Assembly: GCA_964598395.1 (NCBI GenBank)
Contig: CAZRBW010000006.1
Coordinates: 1-64,000 of the forward strand
Reading direction: 5' to 3'
Origin: CAXBDP01 sp964598395
Lineage (GTDB): Bacteria > Bacteroidota > Bacteroidia > Cytophagales > Cyclobacteriaceae
DNA length: 64,000 nt
This document shows positions 53,857 to 61,333 of this stretch, piece after piece. Made by a program: the position numbers and the translations under genes. The notes beneath the pieces are model-generated. The model saw nothing but the letters and a program-made list of their open reading frames with translations. It was not told where the DNA came from and did no database searches. Numbering within the stretch: position 1 is the first letter of the stretch; every line of letters begins with the position of its first letter.

Positions 53857-55005
53857 ATGATTAAGTCATTCCTTGGAATAATAATTTCGCTACTCATTAC
53901 TTTTCAAGTAAACGCACAGCAAATTCAAACTGGAGCGGAGCAAATGAACGAATATTTACCCATGCTTCAAGGTAAAAATGTAGGAATGATTGTGAATCAT
54001 ACTTCAACCATTGGCCAAACGCACTTGGTAGATTCATTGCTAACAAGAGGCATTAGAATACGGAAAATATTTGCGCCAGAACATGGCTTTAGAGGAGATG
54101 CTGATGCAGGTGAATCGGTGAAATCAGGCACTGATACAAAGACTGGCCTGCCCATAATCTCACTTTATGGCTCCAACAAAAAACCAAGCAAGGCACAACT
54201 TGAAGGAATTGACATTTTGATTTTTGATATTCAAGACGTTGGTGTTCGTTTTTATACCTATATAAGCACTATGCATTATGCGATGGAAGCAGCTGCTGAG
54301 CAAAATATTCCATTTATGGTATTAGATCGACCAAACCCTTTGGGAGATTATGTGGATGGTCCAGTCTTGGAAATGCAGCATTCATCATTTGTAGGAATGC
54401 ATCCGATTCCTGTGGTACATGGACTTACGGTCGGCGAACTTGCCAAAATGATAAATGGAGAGGGATGGCTGGCAAAAAGTGTGAAAACAGACCTAACTAT
54501 TATTAAAGCCAAAAATTACACCCACCAAAGTAAATATGAGCTGCCTATAAAGCCCAGTCCTAATTTACCAAATTACCAATCTGTTAGACTTTATCCCTCC
54601 TTATGTTTCTTTGAAGGAACAGATATTTCGGTTGGAAGAGGAACAATGGAGCCTTTTCAAATAATAGGCTTCCCTGATAAAAAATATGGTCAGTTTTCTT
54701 TTAAACCTGTAAGCATTGAGGGCATGTCGAAAAACCCACCTCACGAGAATAAAATTTGTTATGGCTTGGATCTGCGGGAGGTTAATCCACCCGCCAAATT
54801 AGATTTGGAGTATCTCATCAGCTTTTACAATAAATCAGGTAAAGGTGAAGCTTTCTTCAACAATTTCTTTGTGAATCTTGCCGGCACCAAGGTATTAAAA
54901 CAACAGATTATTGACGGTAAGTCTGCAGAGGAGATCCGAAACAGCTGGTCACCAGACTTAAAAACCTATCAAAATTTGAGAAGCAAATATTTACTGTATC
55001 CTTAA
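53857..55005 (+). CDS. NamZ-like exo-beta-N-acetylmuramidase (DUF1343)
   Basis: About 382 residues from the ATG at 53857, chosen for the signal peptide (MIKSFLGIIISLLITFQVNAQ); the open frame begins 16 codons upstream. GKNVGMIVNHTSTIG, FAPEHGFRGDADAGE, VFDIQDVGVRFYTYIS-type and PNPLGDYVDGPVL segments match the DUF1343/NamZ family, which releases N-acetylmuramic acid from peptidoglycan fragments. It is divergent from the LolC/E-like gene. No mur-recycling genes are adjacent. Confidence 0.9.
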   Translation: MIKSFLGIIISLLITFQVNAQQIQTGAEQMNEYLPMLQGKNVGMIVNHTSTIGQTHLVDSLLTRGIRIRKIFAPEHGFRGDADAGESVKSGTDTKTGLPIISLYGSNKKPSKAQLEGIDILIFDIQDVGVRFYTYISTMHYAMEAAAEQNIPFMVLDRPNPLGDYVDGPVLEMQHSSFVGMHPIPVVHGLTVGELAKMINGEGWLAKSVKTDLTIIKAKNYTHQSKYELPIKPSPNLPNYQSVRLYPSLCFFEGTDISVGRGTMEPFQIIGFPDKKYGQFSFKPVSIEGMSKNPPHENKICYGLDLREVNPPAKLDLEYLISFYNKSGKGEAFFNNFFVNLAGTKVLKQQIIDGKSAEEIRNSWSPDLKTYQNLRSKYLLYP

Positions 55006-55099
55006 TTGCCTAAAGCTGTGATTACCATTTGACGAATTTACATATTGTTTAATGTCTTTTCTTAGTACATTAGGGAAATAACCACAACCCTAAACTATT

Positions 55100-56332
55100 A
55101 TGAAAAGAGCAATTATTTCCACCCTTGTTTTATGCTTTATTGCATTTGTTGGACATTCACAGCCGATTCCTCAAAAAAAATATGCCCTAATAAATGGTCA
55201 TGTAGTAGATGCTGTGAATGAACGAATCTCGAACAATACAATGGTGCTTGTTTCCAATGGTAAAATCGAACGACTAGTGCCCAACAACAATTCAGCTCCT
55301 ACCGGATATGAAGTCATAGATTTAGAAGGACGTTATATTTTACCGGGCATGATGGATGCCCATACACATTTGAATTCCCTTGCCGCTGCCAGAAGAGCAT
55401 TGCATTCAGGTGTAACAACTGTAAGAAGTTCAAGCGTGCCATTTTTTCAAGATGTGAGCATAAAACGACTTGCCGATGAAGGACGCATTGCTGGGCCAGA
55501 CATGGTGCCTTGCGGTGTATTTGTTTCTCCAGATTTGGGCGATACTGTATTGGCCGACCCAGAACTTGCTGCCCTTTTCGATGGAGTTACAACCGAGGAA
55601 GCATTAAAACTTTTGGTGAATGTAAACATTGATCGTGGAGTACAAGTGATTAAAACGAGAGGTACCGAGCGAGCTGGACTTCCCGATACTGACCCAAGAA
55701 AACAAACCTACACAGAGGCTCAATTAAAAATTGTAATTGACGAAGCGGCTAAAAGAAACGTGCCCGTACAAATACATGCTCATGGCGATGAAGGTGCTTA
55801 TGCCGCTGTAAAAGCTGGAGCGTTGAGTATTGAACATGGTACCTATTTGAGTGAAAGAACCTTGAGACTTATGAAAGAAAAGGGCTGTTATTTAGTTCCT
55901 ACATTTAGTACAGTATATGATTTGACCCAACCAGGTGGCGATTATGATGATCCTATATTAAGAAATCGTGGCAGACATATGCTACCCGCATTAAAAGAAA
56001 CTGTATTAAAAGCACGTGAATTGGGCGTAACAATAGTAACCGGAGCCGATACTGGATATGGACCATACAGCTTAACAAGAGTAAGTCATGAAATCACTTT
56101 CTACGTAGAAATGGGGTTTTCTCCTTATGAAGCAATTCGGACATCTACTGTAAATGCTGCCAAACTACTTGGTATTGCTGACAAAACAGGTAAACTTGAA
56201 GCAGGCTTCGAAGCAGATTTGATCGTTGTGAATTCAAATCCAATAGAAAACATATTGGCTATTCAAGATGTATTGCTTGTATTGAGCAATGGCAGAATGG
56301 GCATGAATAGAATGCCATTTGGTATAGAATAA
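55100..56332 (+). CDS. Exported metal-dependent amidohydrolase
   Basis: A 410-residue amidohydrolase with a signal peptide (IISTLVLCFIAFVGHSQ). Metal-binding motifs are MMDAHTHLN, then VQIHAHGDEGA, SIEHGTYLS and a GADTGYG loop, as in imidazolonepropionase/aryldialkylphosphatase-like and prolidase-like families. The carboxylated-Lys position cannot be confirmed by eye (KTRGTERAG is a candidate). The substrate is unknown, perhaps a peptide. It is monocistronic. Confidence 0.87.
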   Translation: MKRAIISTLVLCFIAFVGHSQPIPQKKYALINGHVVDAVNERISNNTMVLVSNGKIERLVPNNNSAPTGYEVIDLEGRYILPGMMDAHTHLNSLAAARRALHSGVTTVRSSSVPFFQDVSIKRLADEGRIAGPDMVPCGVFVSPDLGDTVLADPELAALFDGVTTEEALKLLVNVNIDRGVQVIKTRGTERAGLPDTDPRKQTYTEAQLKIVIDEAAKRNVPVQIHAHGDEGAYAAVKAGALSIEHGTYLSERTLRLMKEKGCYLVPTFSTVYDLTQPGGDYDDPILRNRGRHMLPALKETVLKARELGVTIVTGADTGYGPYSLTRVSHEITFYVEMGFSPYEAIRTSTVNAAKLLGIADKTGKLEAGFEADLIVVNSNPIENILAIQDVLLVLSNGRMGMNRMPFGIE

Positions 56333-56377
56333 ATTTTTGTTGGAATAAGGTATCTGCAAAACCTACCTTTGTGCTGT

Positions 56378-57298
56378 ATGAATAAAGATTTGAAAATAGT
56401 TTTTTACGGCACACCAGAATTTGCAGTTCCAAGTTTGCAAATACTAGTAGAAAATGGTTGGCAAGTAGCTGGCGTCGTTACGGCGCCAGACAAGCCTCAA
56501 GGACGCGGGAGGAAGGTCAACTACTCTCCTATCAAGGAATATGCATTGCAGGCAGGACTGCGAATTCTACAACCAACAAATCTGAAAAGTGCAGAATTCC
56601 AAAACGAATTACAAGAAATAAATCCTGATTTACAGATCATTGTAGCCTTTAGAATGCTGCCTGAAAGCGTTTGGAGTTGTCCAAAAATGGGAACATTTAA
56701 CCTGCATGCCTCCTTGCTTCCGGCCTATCGCGGAGCTGCACCTATTAATTGGGCAATTATCAATGGTGAGAAACAAACTGGATTGACAACATTTTTTCTG
56801 CAACATGAAATCGATACTGGAGAAGTAATTTATCAAGAAGTAGAACCAATCTCAGAAGATGATGATGCAGGAAGCCTTTATGAAAGATTGATGCACAAAG
56901 GAGGTACTTTGGTTCTTAAAACTGTAGAAGCAATTGCTGAAGATAGAGTTGAAAGCAAGCCGCAAGTGTATACTGAGAATTTACCAAAAGCCCCTAAAAT
57001 ATTCAAAGAAACGTGTGAAATTGACTGGACAAAATCGGCTGAGGAAATTTATAATTTCATTAGAGGCTTAAGCCCTTACCCAACAGCATGGACAAGAGTC
57101 AAAGATGTCGTTTATAAAATCTATAAGGCATCATTTGAGGTAGTTAATCAACACAACCCTCCCGCATATATTGAAACAGACAACAAAAACTATATCAAAA
57201 TTGCTTGTAAAGATGGATGGGTAATTCTAGAAGAAATACAAATGGAGGGGAGGAAGAAAATGAATGTTAAAGAGTTCCTAAATGGTTATAATTTATGA
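56378..57298 (+). CDS. fmt: Methionyl-tRNA formyltransferase
   Basis: About 306 residues from the ATG at 56378; a TTG three codons upstream is less likely. The formyltetrahydrofolate-binding site SLLPAYRGAAPI, N-terminal YGTPEFAVPSL and GRGRKVNYSPIKEYA are characteristic. It formylates initiator Met-tRNA. The stop overlaps the folA start by four bases (ATGA), coupling formylation to folate reduction. Two GCGGGAGG copies lie here in opposite orientations (56515 and 57158). Confidence 0.97.
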   Translation: MNKDLKIVFYGTPEFAVPSLQILVENGWQVAGVVTAPDKPQGRGRKVNYSPIKEYALQAGLRILQPTNLKSAEFQNELQEINPDLQIIVAFRMLPESVWSCPKMGTFNLHASLLPAYRGAAPINWAIINGEKQTGLTTFFLQHEIDTGEVIYQEVEPISEDDDAGSLYERLMHKGGTLVLKTVEAIAEDRVESKPQVYTENLPKAPKIFKETCEIDWTKSAEEIYNFIRGLSPYPTAWTRVKDVVYKIYKASFEVVNQHNPPAYIETDNKNYIKIACKDGWVILEEIQMEGRKKMNVKEFLNGYNL

Positions 57299-57792
57299 AA
57301 AAGACGATAGTGGTTGCGTGTTCACTTAATAATGTAATTGGGAAAGACAATCAATTGATTTGGCATATGCCCGCCGATTTGAAATTTTTCAAAGCCACAA
57401 CTATGGGGCACTATTTACTTTTAGGTCGCAAAACCTTCGAATCTATGGGAGGTGCTTTACCAGGTCGCACTTCCATTGTAATCACAAGCAACAAAGACTA
57501 TGTCGTTCCAGAAGGTCACTTTGTAGCCAATAGTATCGAGGAAGGAATTTCTATTGCAGCGTCACTCAATTTAGCACAATTGATGATATTAGGAGGCGCT
57601 CTAGTGTATGAACAAACCATAGATATTGCAGACGAAATAATCCTTACAGAAATAAAAGCGGAGTTCGATGGGGACGCATTCTTCCCTAAAATAGATAGTA
57701 ATAAATGGGAGCTTACTTGGCATGAACAACATGAAAAGGATCAAAAAAATGCTTATGATTACGAATTCAAAAAATATTTGAAAAAAAATTGA
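57295..57792 (+). CDS. folA: Dihydrofolate reductase
   Basis: A 165-residue DHFR. IVVACSLNNVIGKDNQLIWHMPADLKFFK with the active-site Asp in MPADL, GRKTFESMG and LPGRTSIVIT cover the NADPH and folate sites. It reduces dihydrofolate to tetrahydrofolate, the cofactor source for the cotranscribed Fmt. A strong terminator follows at 57831. Confidence 0.97.
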   Translation: MKKTIVVACSLNNVIGKDNQLIWHMPADLKFFKATTMGHYLLLGRKTFESMGGALPGRTSIVITSNKDYVVPEGHFVANSIEEGISIAASLNLAQLMILGGALVYEQTIDIADEIILTEIKAEFDGDAFFPKIDSNKWELTWHEQHEKDQKNAYDYEFKKYLKKN

Positions 57793-57830
57793 AAATATTT
57801 TCTTCAGCACCGCTGCATCAACGACAATAA

Positions 57831-57861
57831 AAAGGCCTTTAGGATATCCCTAAAGGCCTTT
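57831..57861 (+). terminator. Strong terminator after folA
   Basis: Perfect 13-bp stem AAAGGCCTTTAGG/CCTAAAGGCCTTT with a five-base loop, followed by TTATATTT. Confidence 0.88.
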
Positions 57862-57884
57862 TATATTTAATAGAGCGATTTATT

Positions 57885-57939
57885 GACACAAACGACAATT
57901 TTAAGGCGCGAACGACATTTTTTTTGTCACAAACGTTTG
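57885..57939. promoter_or_regulatory. Phased AACG repeats and palindrome, candidate operator array
   Basis: Three AACG-containing elements lie at 57891 (ACAAACGACA context), 57911 (GCGAACGACA) and 57932 (ACAAACGTTTG), spaced 20 and 21 bases apart, about two helical turns. The third is a perfect 10-bp palindrome CAAACGTTTG (57930-57939) that overlaps the -33 promoter element. The spacing suggests cooperative regulator binding on one DNA face. Confidence 0.45.
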
Positions 57940-57967
57940 CGTAATCGAAATGAACCTACTATATTTG
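57936..57967 (+). promoter_or_regulatory. Bacteroidota-type promoter of the first secreted paralogue
   Basis: A -33 TTTG at 57936-57939 and a -7 TATATTTG at 57960-57967 fit the consensus TTTG/TAnnTTTG with 20 bases between. Transcription would begin about 6-10 bases later, 10-15 bases before the ATG at 57987. The promoter is strong by consensus and lies behind the AACG array. Confidence 0.7.
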
Positions 57968-57986
57968 AATCATAAATCAGAAAGAA

Positions 57987-58604
57987 ATGAAAAACATCTT
58001 CACATCCGCTCTAGTAATCGCTTCTCTAATCACTTTCAGTGCTACAGCTCAGTTCTCAGGATTGAATGCTACAACTGCAATTACTAAAGTGAACAGCGAA
58101 ACAATCGCTACTGCTTCTGGTGCTACTAGCATCACTATGGATGTTGAGATCAACGAAGAGTCTAACTGGTTTACAGCTTTCTTAAATGATTACACTGCTT
58201 TAGGCGAAGTAGATGGAAACGCTAAAATTCAAGGTGTCGTAATCACAATGGAAAAAGCTAGCAGTTCTGACGAAGTGATTTATGACGATGTTGTTAAATT
58301 GTTCGTCCCTGCTTCTTTATCTTTTGACGGAGCGAAAAATCAAACTGCTGATAGATCTGATTTAGTATCTGCTAATAAAGCATCAATCGCTCCTTGGGCT
58401 ACAGGTTCTCATAAAGTTGCCTACGGTACTGCTTATGACAACTGGGGTTTAGACAACGTTTCTCTTAATGATCTTAAGGAATTTGGTTTAGGCATTGAGT
58501 TCAAAGCAGACTCTAACTCTACAATCAATATCTCAAATATCAAAGCAACAATCTTCTTCTCGAATGGTACTTCAACCCAAGTTGCTGTGAACAGCTTCAG
58601 ATAA
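57987..58604 (+). CDS. Secreted protein of unknown function, first of two tandem paralogues
   Basis: A 205-residue exported protein with a clear signal peptide (LVIASLITFSATAQ). The mature part has Gly/Asp/Asn- and beta-rich composition and no known catalytic motif; recognisable blocks shared with its neighbour are QGVVITMEKA, IYDDVVKLFVPASL, YGTAYDNWGL and IKATIFFSNG. Codon use favours GCT, TCT and ACT more than neighbouring genes, which suggests high expression. It lies behind a consensus promoter. It is not assigned to a family. A second copy begins in the assembly gap 226 bases downstream. Confidence 0.75.
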   Translation: MKNIFTSALVIASLITFSATAQFSGLNATTAITKVNSETIATASGATSITMDVEINEESNWFTAFLNDYTALGEVDGNAKIQGVVITMEKASSSDEVIYDDVVKLFVPASLSFDGAKNQTADRSDLVSANKASIAPWATGSHKVAYGTAYDNWGLDNVSLNDLKEFGLGIEFKADSNSTINISNIKATIFFSNGTSTQVAVNSFR

Positions 58605-58629
58605 CATCAATTTAAAATACTTAATAACT

Positions 58630-58647
58630 AACCGACATTCGTCGGTT
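58630..58647 (+). terminator. Terminator after first paralogue
   Basis: Perfect 7-bp stem AACCGAC/GTCGGTT with loop ATTC, followed by nine T residues. Confidence 0.88.
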
Positions 58648-58730
58648 TTTTTTTGCCCAAAAGCTACTCTTTGCTCTTAATTCGCTGTTTACAACTAGTC
58701 AGAAAGTTATTAATCTCAAGCTCTTAATAG

Positions 58731-58830
58731 NNNNNNNNNNNNNNNNNNNNNNNNNNNNNNNNNNNNNNNNNNNNNNNNNNNNNNNNNNNNNNNNNNNNNN
58801 NNNNNNNNNNNNNNNNNNNNNNNNNNNNNN
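58731..58830. other. Assembly gap of 100 N
   Basis: Exactly 100 undetermined bases, the usual scaffold placeholder, so true length is unknown. It removes the promoter and N-terminal half of the second paralogue. Tandem near-identical sequence is a likely cause of the break. Confidence 0.98.
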
Positions 58831-58831
58831 C

Positions 58832-59248
58832 GATTACGCTGCTCTTGGAAATATGAATGCTAATTCAACTATTCAAGGTATCGTACTTACAATGGATAAA
58901 GGAAATGCTACAGACCAATTGATTTATGATGATGTAGTAAGATTATTTATTCCTGCTTCTTTGGATTTTGATGGAGCAAGAGATCAAAAGAATGAGAAAA
59001 CTGACTTAGTATCTGAAAATAGAGCTAAGATTGCTCCTTGGACTAGCGGAGAAGAGTCTGTAAATTACGGTACAGCGTATGACAATTGGGGGCTAGGTAA
59101 TGTTACACTTAAAGATCTAAATGAATATGGTTTAGCTATTGAATTTAAGGCAGATGCTGATTCTCTAATTAAAATTAAAAATATCAAAGCAACAATATTT
59201 TTTGCTAACGGAGTAGCTTCAACAGTTACTGTAAATAGTTTCAGATAA
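58832..59248 (+). CDS. Secreted-protein paralogue, 5' end lost in assembly gap
   Basis: The reading frame is open from the gap edge (DYAALGNMNANSTIQG aligns with NDYTALGEVDGNAKIQG of the first copy), so the ATG at 58853 is internal and not the real start. The remaining 139 codons match the C-terminal two thirds of the neighbour (IYDDVVRLFIPASLDF, YGTAYDNWGLGNV, IKATIFFANG). It is AT-richer in synonymous positions than the first copy, arguing for an old duplication. Its N-terminus and promoter are not visible. Confidence 0.8.
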   Translation, partial: DYAALGNMNANSTIQGIVLTMDKGNATDQLIYDDVVRLFIPASLDFDGARDQKNEKTDLVSENRAKIAPWTSGEESVNYGTAYDNWGLGNVTLKDLNEYGLAIEFKADADSLIKIKNIKATIFFANGVASTVTVNSFR

Positions 59249-59272
59249 TAACAGAATGTTAAATATGAAAGA

Positions 59273-59295
59273 AGGCTGGCTAGAATAGCCAGCCT
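59273..59295 (+). terminator. Terminator after second paralogue
   Basis: Perfect 10-bp stem AGGCTGGCTA/TAGCCAGCCT with a three-base loop, followed by CTTTTTTTG. Confidence 0.88.
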
Positions 59296-59380
59296 CTTTT
59301 TTGTATCTGATCTAAGAAAGGCAGTACCATTCTAATTCAGCTTAAAAAGGAAAATACTTTTCGCGTTTTTTGTTACTTGT

Positions 59381-59412
59381 GTTGTTTTATACGTTGTTCA
59401 TGCTTATTTTTG
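59381..59412 (+). promoter_or_regulatory. Possible promoter of T9SS cargo gene
   Basis: A -7 element TATTTTTG (59405-59412) matches TAnnTTTG; the -33 region reads GTTG (59381-59384), a three-of-four match with 20 bases between. The ATG follows 13 bases later. Confidence 0.45.
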
Positions 59413-59425
59413 AATAATTATTCAA

Positions 59426-61093
59426 ATGAAGTCATTTTCACTACATATCATCAAAGGTTCTCTAATAGCAACAATAATTTTGCTATCACAGGCTCTTGCA
59501 TTTGCTCAATCAAGCTCTACTGAATATCACTTCTCAGTGCAGTCAAGTTTGAGTTCTATACAAAATGATGGATTTGAAATCAGTGGTTTTAACTACCTTA
59601 GAAATAGAGGCCGCTATGTCCTTCAAACAAACAATGAAGTGACTACTAATACTCCTCATTATATCACTACACCATTTATTTACTTGACCCCAACTCAAAA
59701 CGTACAATTCATTGCGATTGGCAATTTGAATAATGGTAATGTGGATGATTTTGAATTAACACTCGAAGTTTTTAACAGAAAAGGTGAATTAGTCTCAACC
59801 TATCTTTTCGATGGAAGAAATAACGCTAAAAAGGACACTGATTATATTTTTAATTTTCCAGTTGCTGAAAGAGGCTTTTACAAATTGCGTTTTTCACACG
59901 AAAGAGCTGGAATTAGAAATAATGGCAAAAAACCATCGATGGATATTTCAAAAATTGAAATCAAGGGAATACCTAGTTCATCAACTTTTACAAAAGAGCT
60001 ATGGGTTGCTAAAAGTGGTTCTAACTTAAATATCAACACTGGAGATAGAACCTATCTTGTTGGAGATGAAGTAGAAGTTGATTATTTAGCGACCCTTGAA
60101 ACATCAGATGATGACCTTTATATAGAAAGGGCTATGTTTAAAGTAGAATATCCAGAAGGAATAGCCATCAAGAAAATTGATTTGTATCTAAATAATAATC
60201 TATATGCAACAACCACTGGAGCATCTTGGATTCCTCAATTCAAAGGCGCTACAAAGAGTAAATTGAATATGGGTCTGAATACTAGGTTCAATGAATTAGA
60301 AGTTGAAAACCTCAATCATAATGATAAAATAAGAATAGTTGTAACCGCTGACGCTAAAACACCTGGAATATACCCAACTTCAATCTCATTTGTAAAGGGC
60401 TGGGCAAAAGACAAAGCAGTAATACAATCAAACTCTTTTGGAAGCAACATAATATCATTTAGCACTCAGGAAGATGCACCCAATGTTGAAGATGGCGGTG
60501 GAAGTAGTTCAAATTTAGAAATCATTCCATTTGGAACTCAACCAATAGAGTTGATTTACTTTAATGTCAAAAATCAAAAGGAAATCAATACAATTGAATG
60601 GGCAACTGCATTAGAATTAAACAATGATTATTTCATTATCGAAAGGTCTACAGACGGCATAAATTTTAGAGATATAGCTGAAATCGAGGGGAAAGGCACT
60701 CATTCTGGAACGACCAAGTATTCTTATACAGACTTGAGACCACTTAGTGGTGTATCCTATTATAGGCTAACACAGACAGATTATGATGGTACTTCAAAAA
60801 CCTTTGAAGCCGTAAGATCTGTCCGTGAGGATGTATTAGAAACTAAAATTAACATTTTACAAAATCCTAGCTCAAGAAATAGAATTTTGTACACAATCAA
60901 TTCGGAAAGAAATACAGAATATTCTGTTCGTTTAATTGATAATAATGGTCAGATCGTTGCTGAATCAGCAGTGAAAGTTGACTTTGAAAATGAAACCTTC
61001 TCCATAGATGGCTTAAGTCTAACTAAAGGTGTCTATTTTTTAAATGTTAATAACAACCAAGAGAAAGTTATAAAGAAAGTTTTGGTGAACTAA
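59426..61093 (+). CDS. Secreted protein with type IX secretion C-terminal domain
   Basis: A 555-residue exported protein. A signal peptide (LIATIILLSQALAFAQ) is followed by a beta-rich body with repeated Asn/Asp turns, then EINTIEWATALELNNDYFIIERSTDG, a fibronectin-like block common before sorting domains, and a C-terminal ~75-residue T9SS type A sorting domain with ILQNPSSRNRI, SVRLIDNNGQIV and GVYFLNVNNNQEKVIKKVLVN. It is probably moved across the outer membrane and cell-surface anchored or released. The function of the body is unknown. It follows the two secreted paralogues. Confidence 0.88.
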   Translation: MKSFSLHIIKGSLIATIILLSQALAFAQSSSTEYHFSVQSSLSSIQNDGFEISGFNYLRNRGRYVLQTNNEVTTNTPHYITTPFIYLTPTQNVQFIAIGNLNNGNVDDFELTLEVFNRKGELVSTYLFDGRNNAKKDTDYIFNFPVAERGFYKLRFSHERAGIRNNGKKPSMDISKIEIKGIPSSSTFTKELWVAKSGSNLNINTGDRTYLVGDEVEVDYLATLETSDDDLYIERAMFKVEYPEGIAIKKIDLYLNNNLYATTTGASWIPQFKGATKSKLNMGLNTRFNELEVENLNHNDKIRIVVTADAKTPGIYPTSISFVKGWAKDKAVIQSNSFGSNIISFSTQEDAPNVEDGGGSSSNLEIIPFGTQPIELIYFNVKNQKEINTIEWATALELNNDYFIIERSTDGINFRDIAEIEGKGTHSGTTKYSYTDLRPLSGVSYYRLTQTDYDGTSKTFEAVRSVREDVLETKINILQNPSSRNRILYTINSERNTEYSVRLIDNNGQIVAESAVKVDFENETFSIDGLSLTKGVYFLNVNNNQEKVIKKVLVN

Positions 61094-61122
61094 ATTGTTT
61101 CAGGAATCGACAATTTTACCTT

Positions 61123-61146
61123 AAGGGTTGGCTTAAGCCAACCCTT
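61123..61146. terminator. Perfect palindromic terminator
   Basis: Two 12-base arms AAGGGTTGGCTT/AAGCCAACCCTT meet without a loop, followed by TTCTTTTTC on the plus strand. Confidence 0.85.
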
Positions 61147-61261
61147 TTCTTTTTCCGATACTTTATCCTGCAATTGGGACACAATAATCCTTAAAGTAAT
61201 CCGAGGGAGATAGATTGCCAGCTAAACCAAATAAAATTTCCTTACCGTTAATAGAATTGAC

Positions 61262-61275
61262 CTAACACTTGTTAG
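61262..61275. promoter_or_regulatory. Inverted repeat CTAAC-ACTT-GTTAG upstream of icmF
   Basis: A 14-bp inverted repeat with perfect 5-base arms lies about 60 bases before the mutase ATG. It could be an operator for a fatty-acid or branched-chain regulator, or chance. Nothing else was recognised in the 187 bases between the terminator and the ATG. Confidence 0.3.
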
Positions 61276-61333
61276 ACTAAGGTAGTTTTATCGTGAAAGA
61301 ATTTTTAATTTCGTCTTCAAAAAATATCCTTGT

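Noticed and set aside
58853..59248. Short ORF starting at an ATG just after the gap
   Set aside because: The frame is open back to the gap and aligns with the neighbour, so the ATG is internal to a truncated gene.
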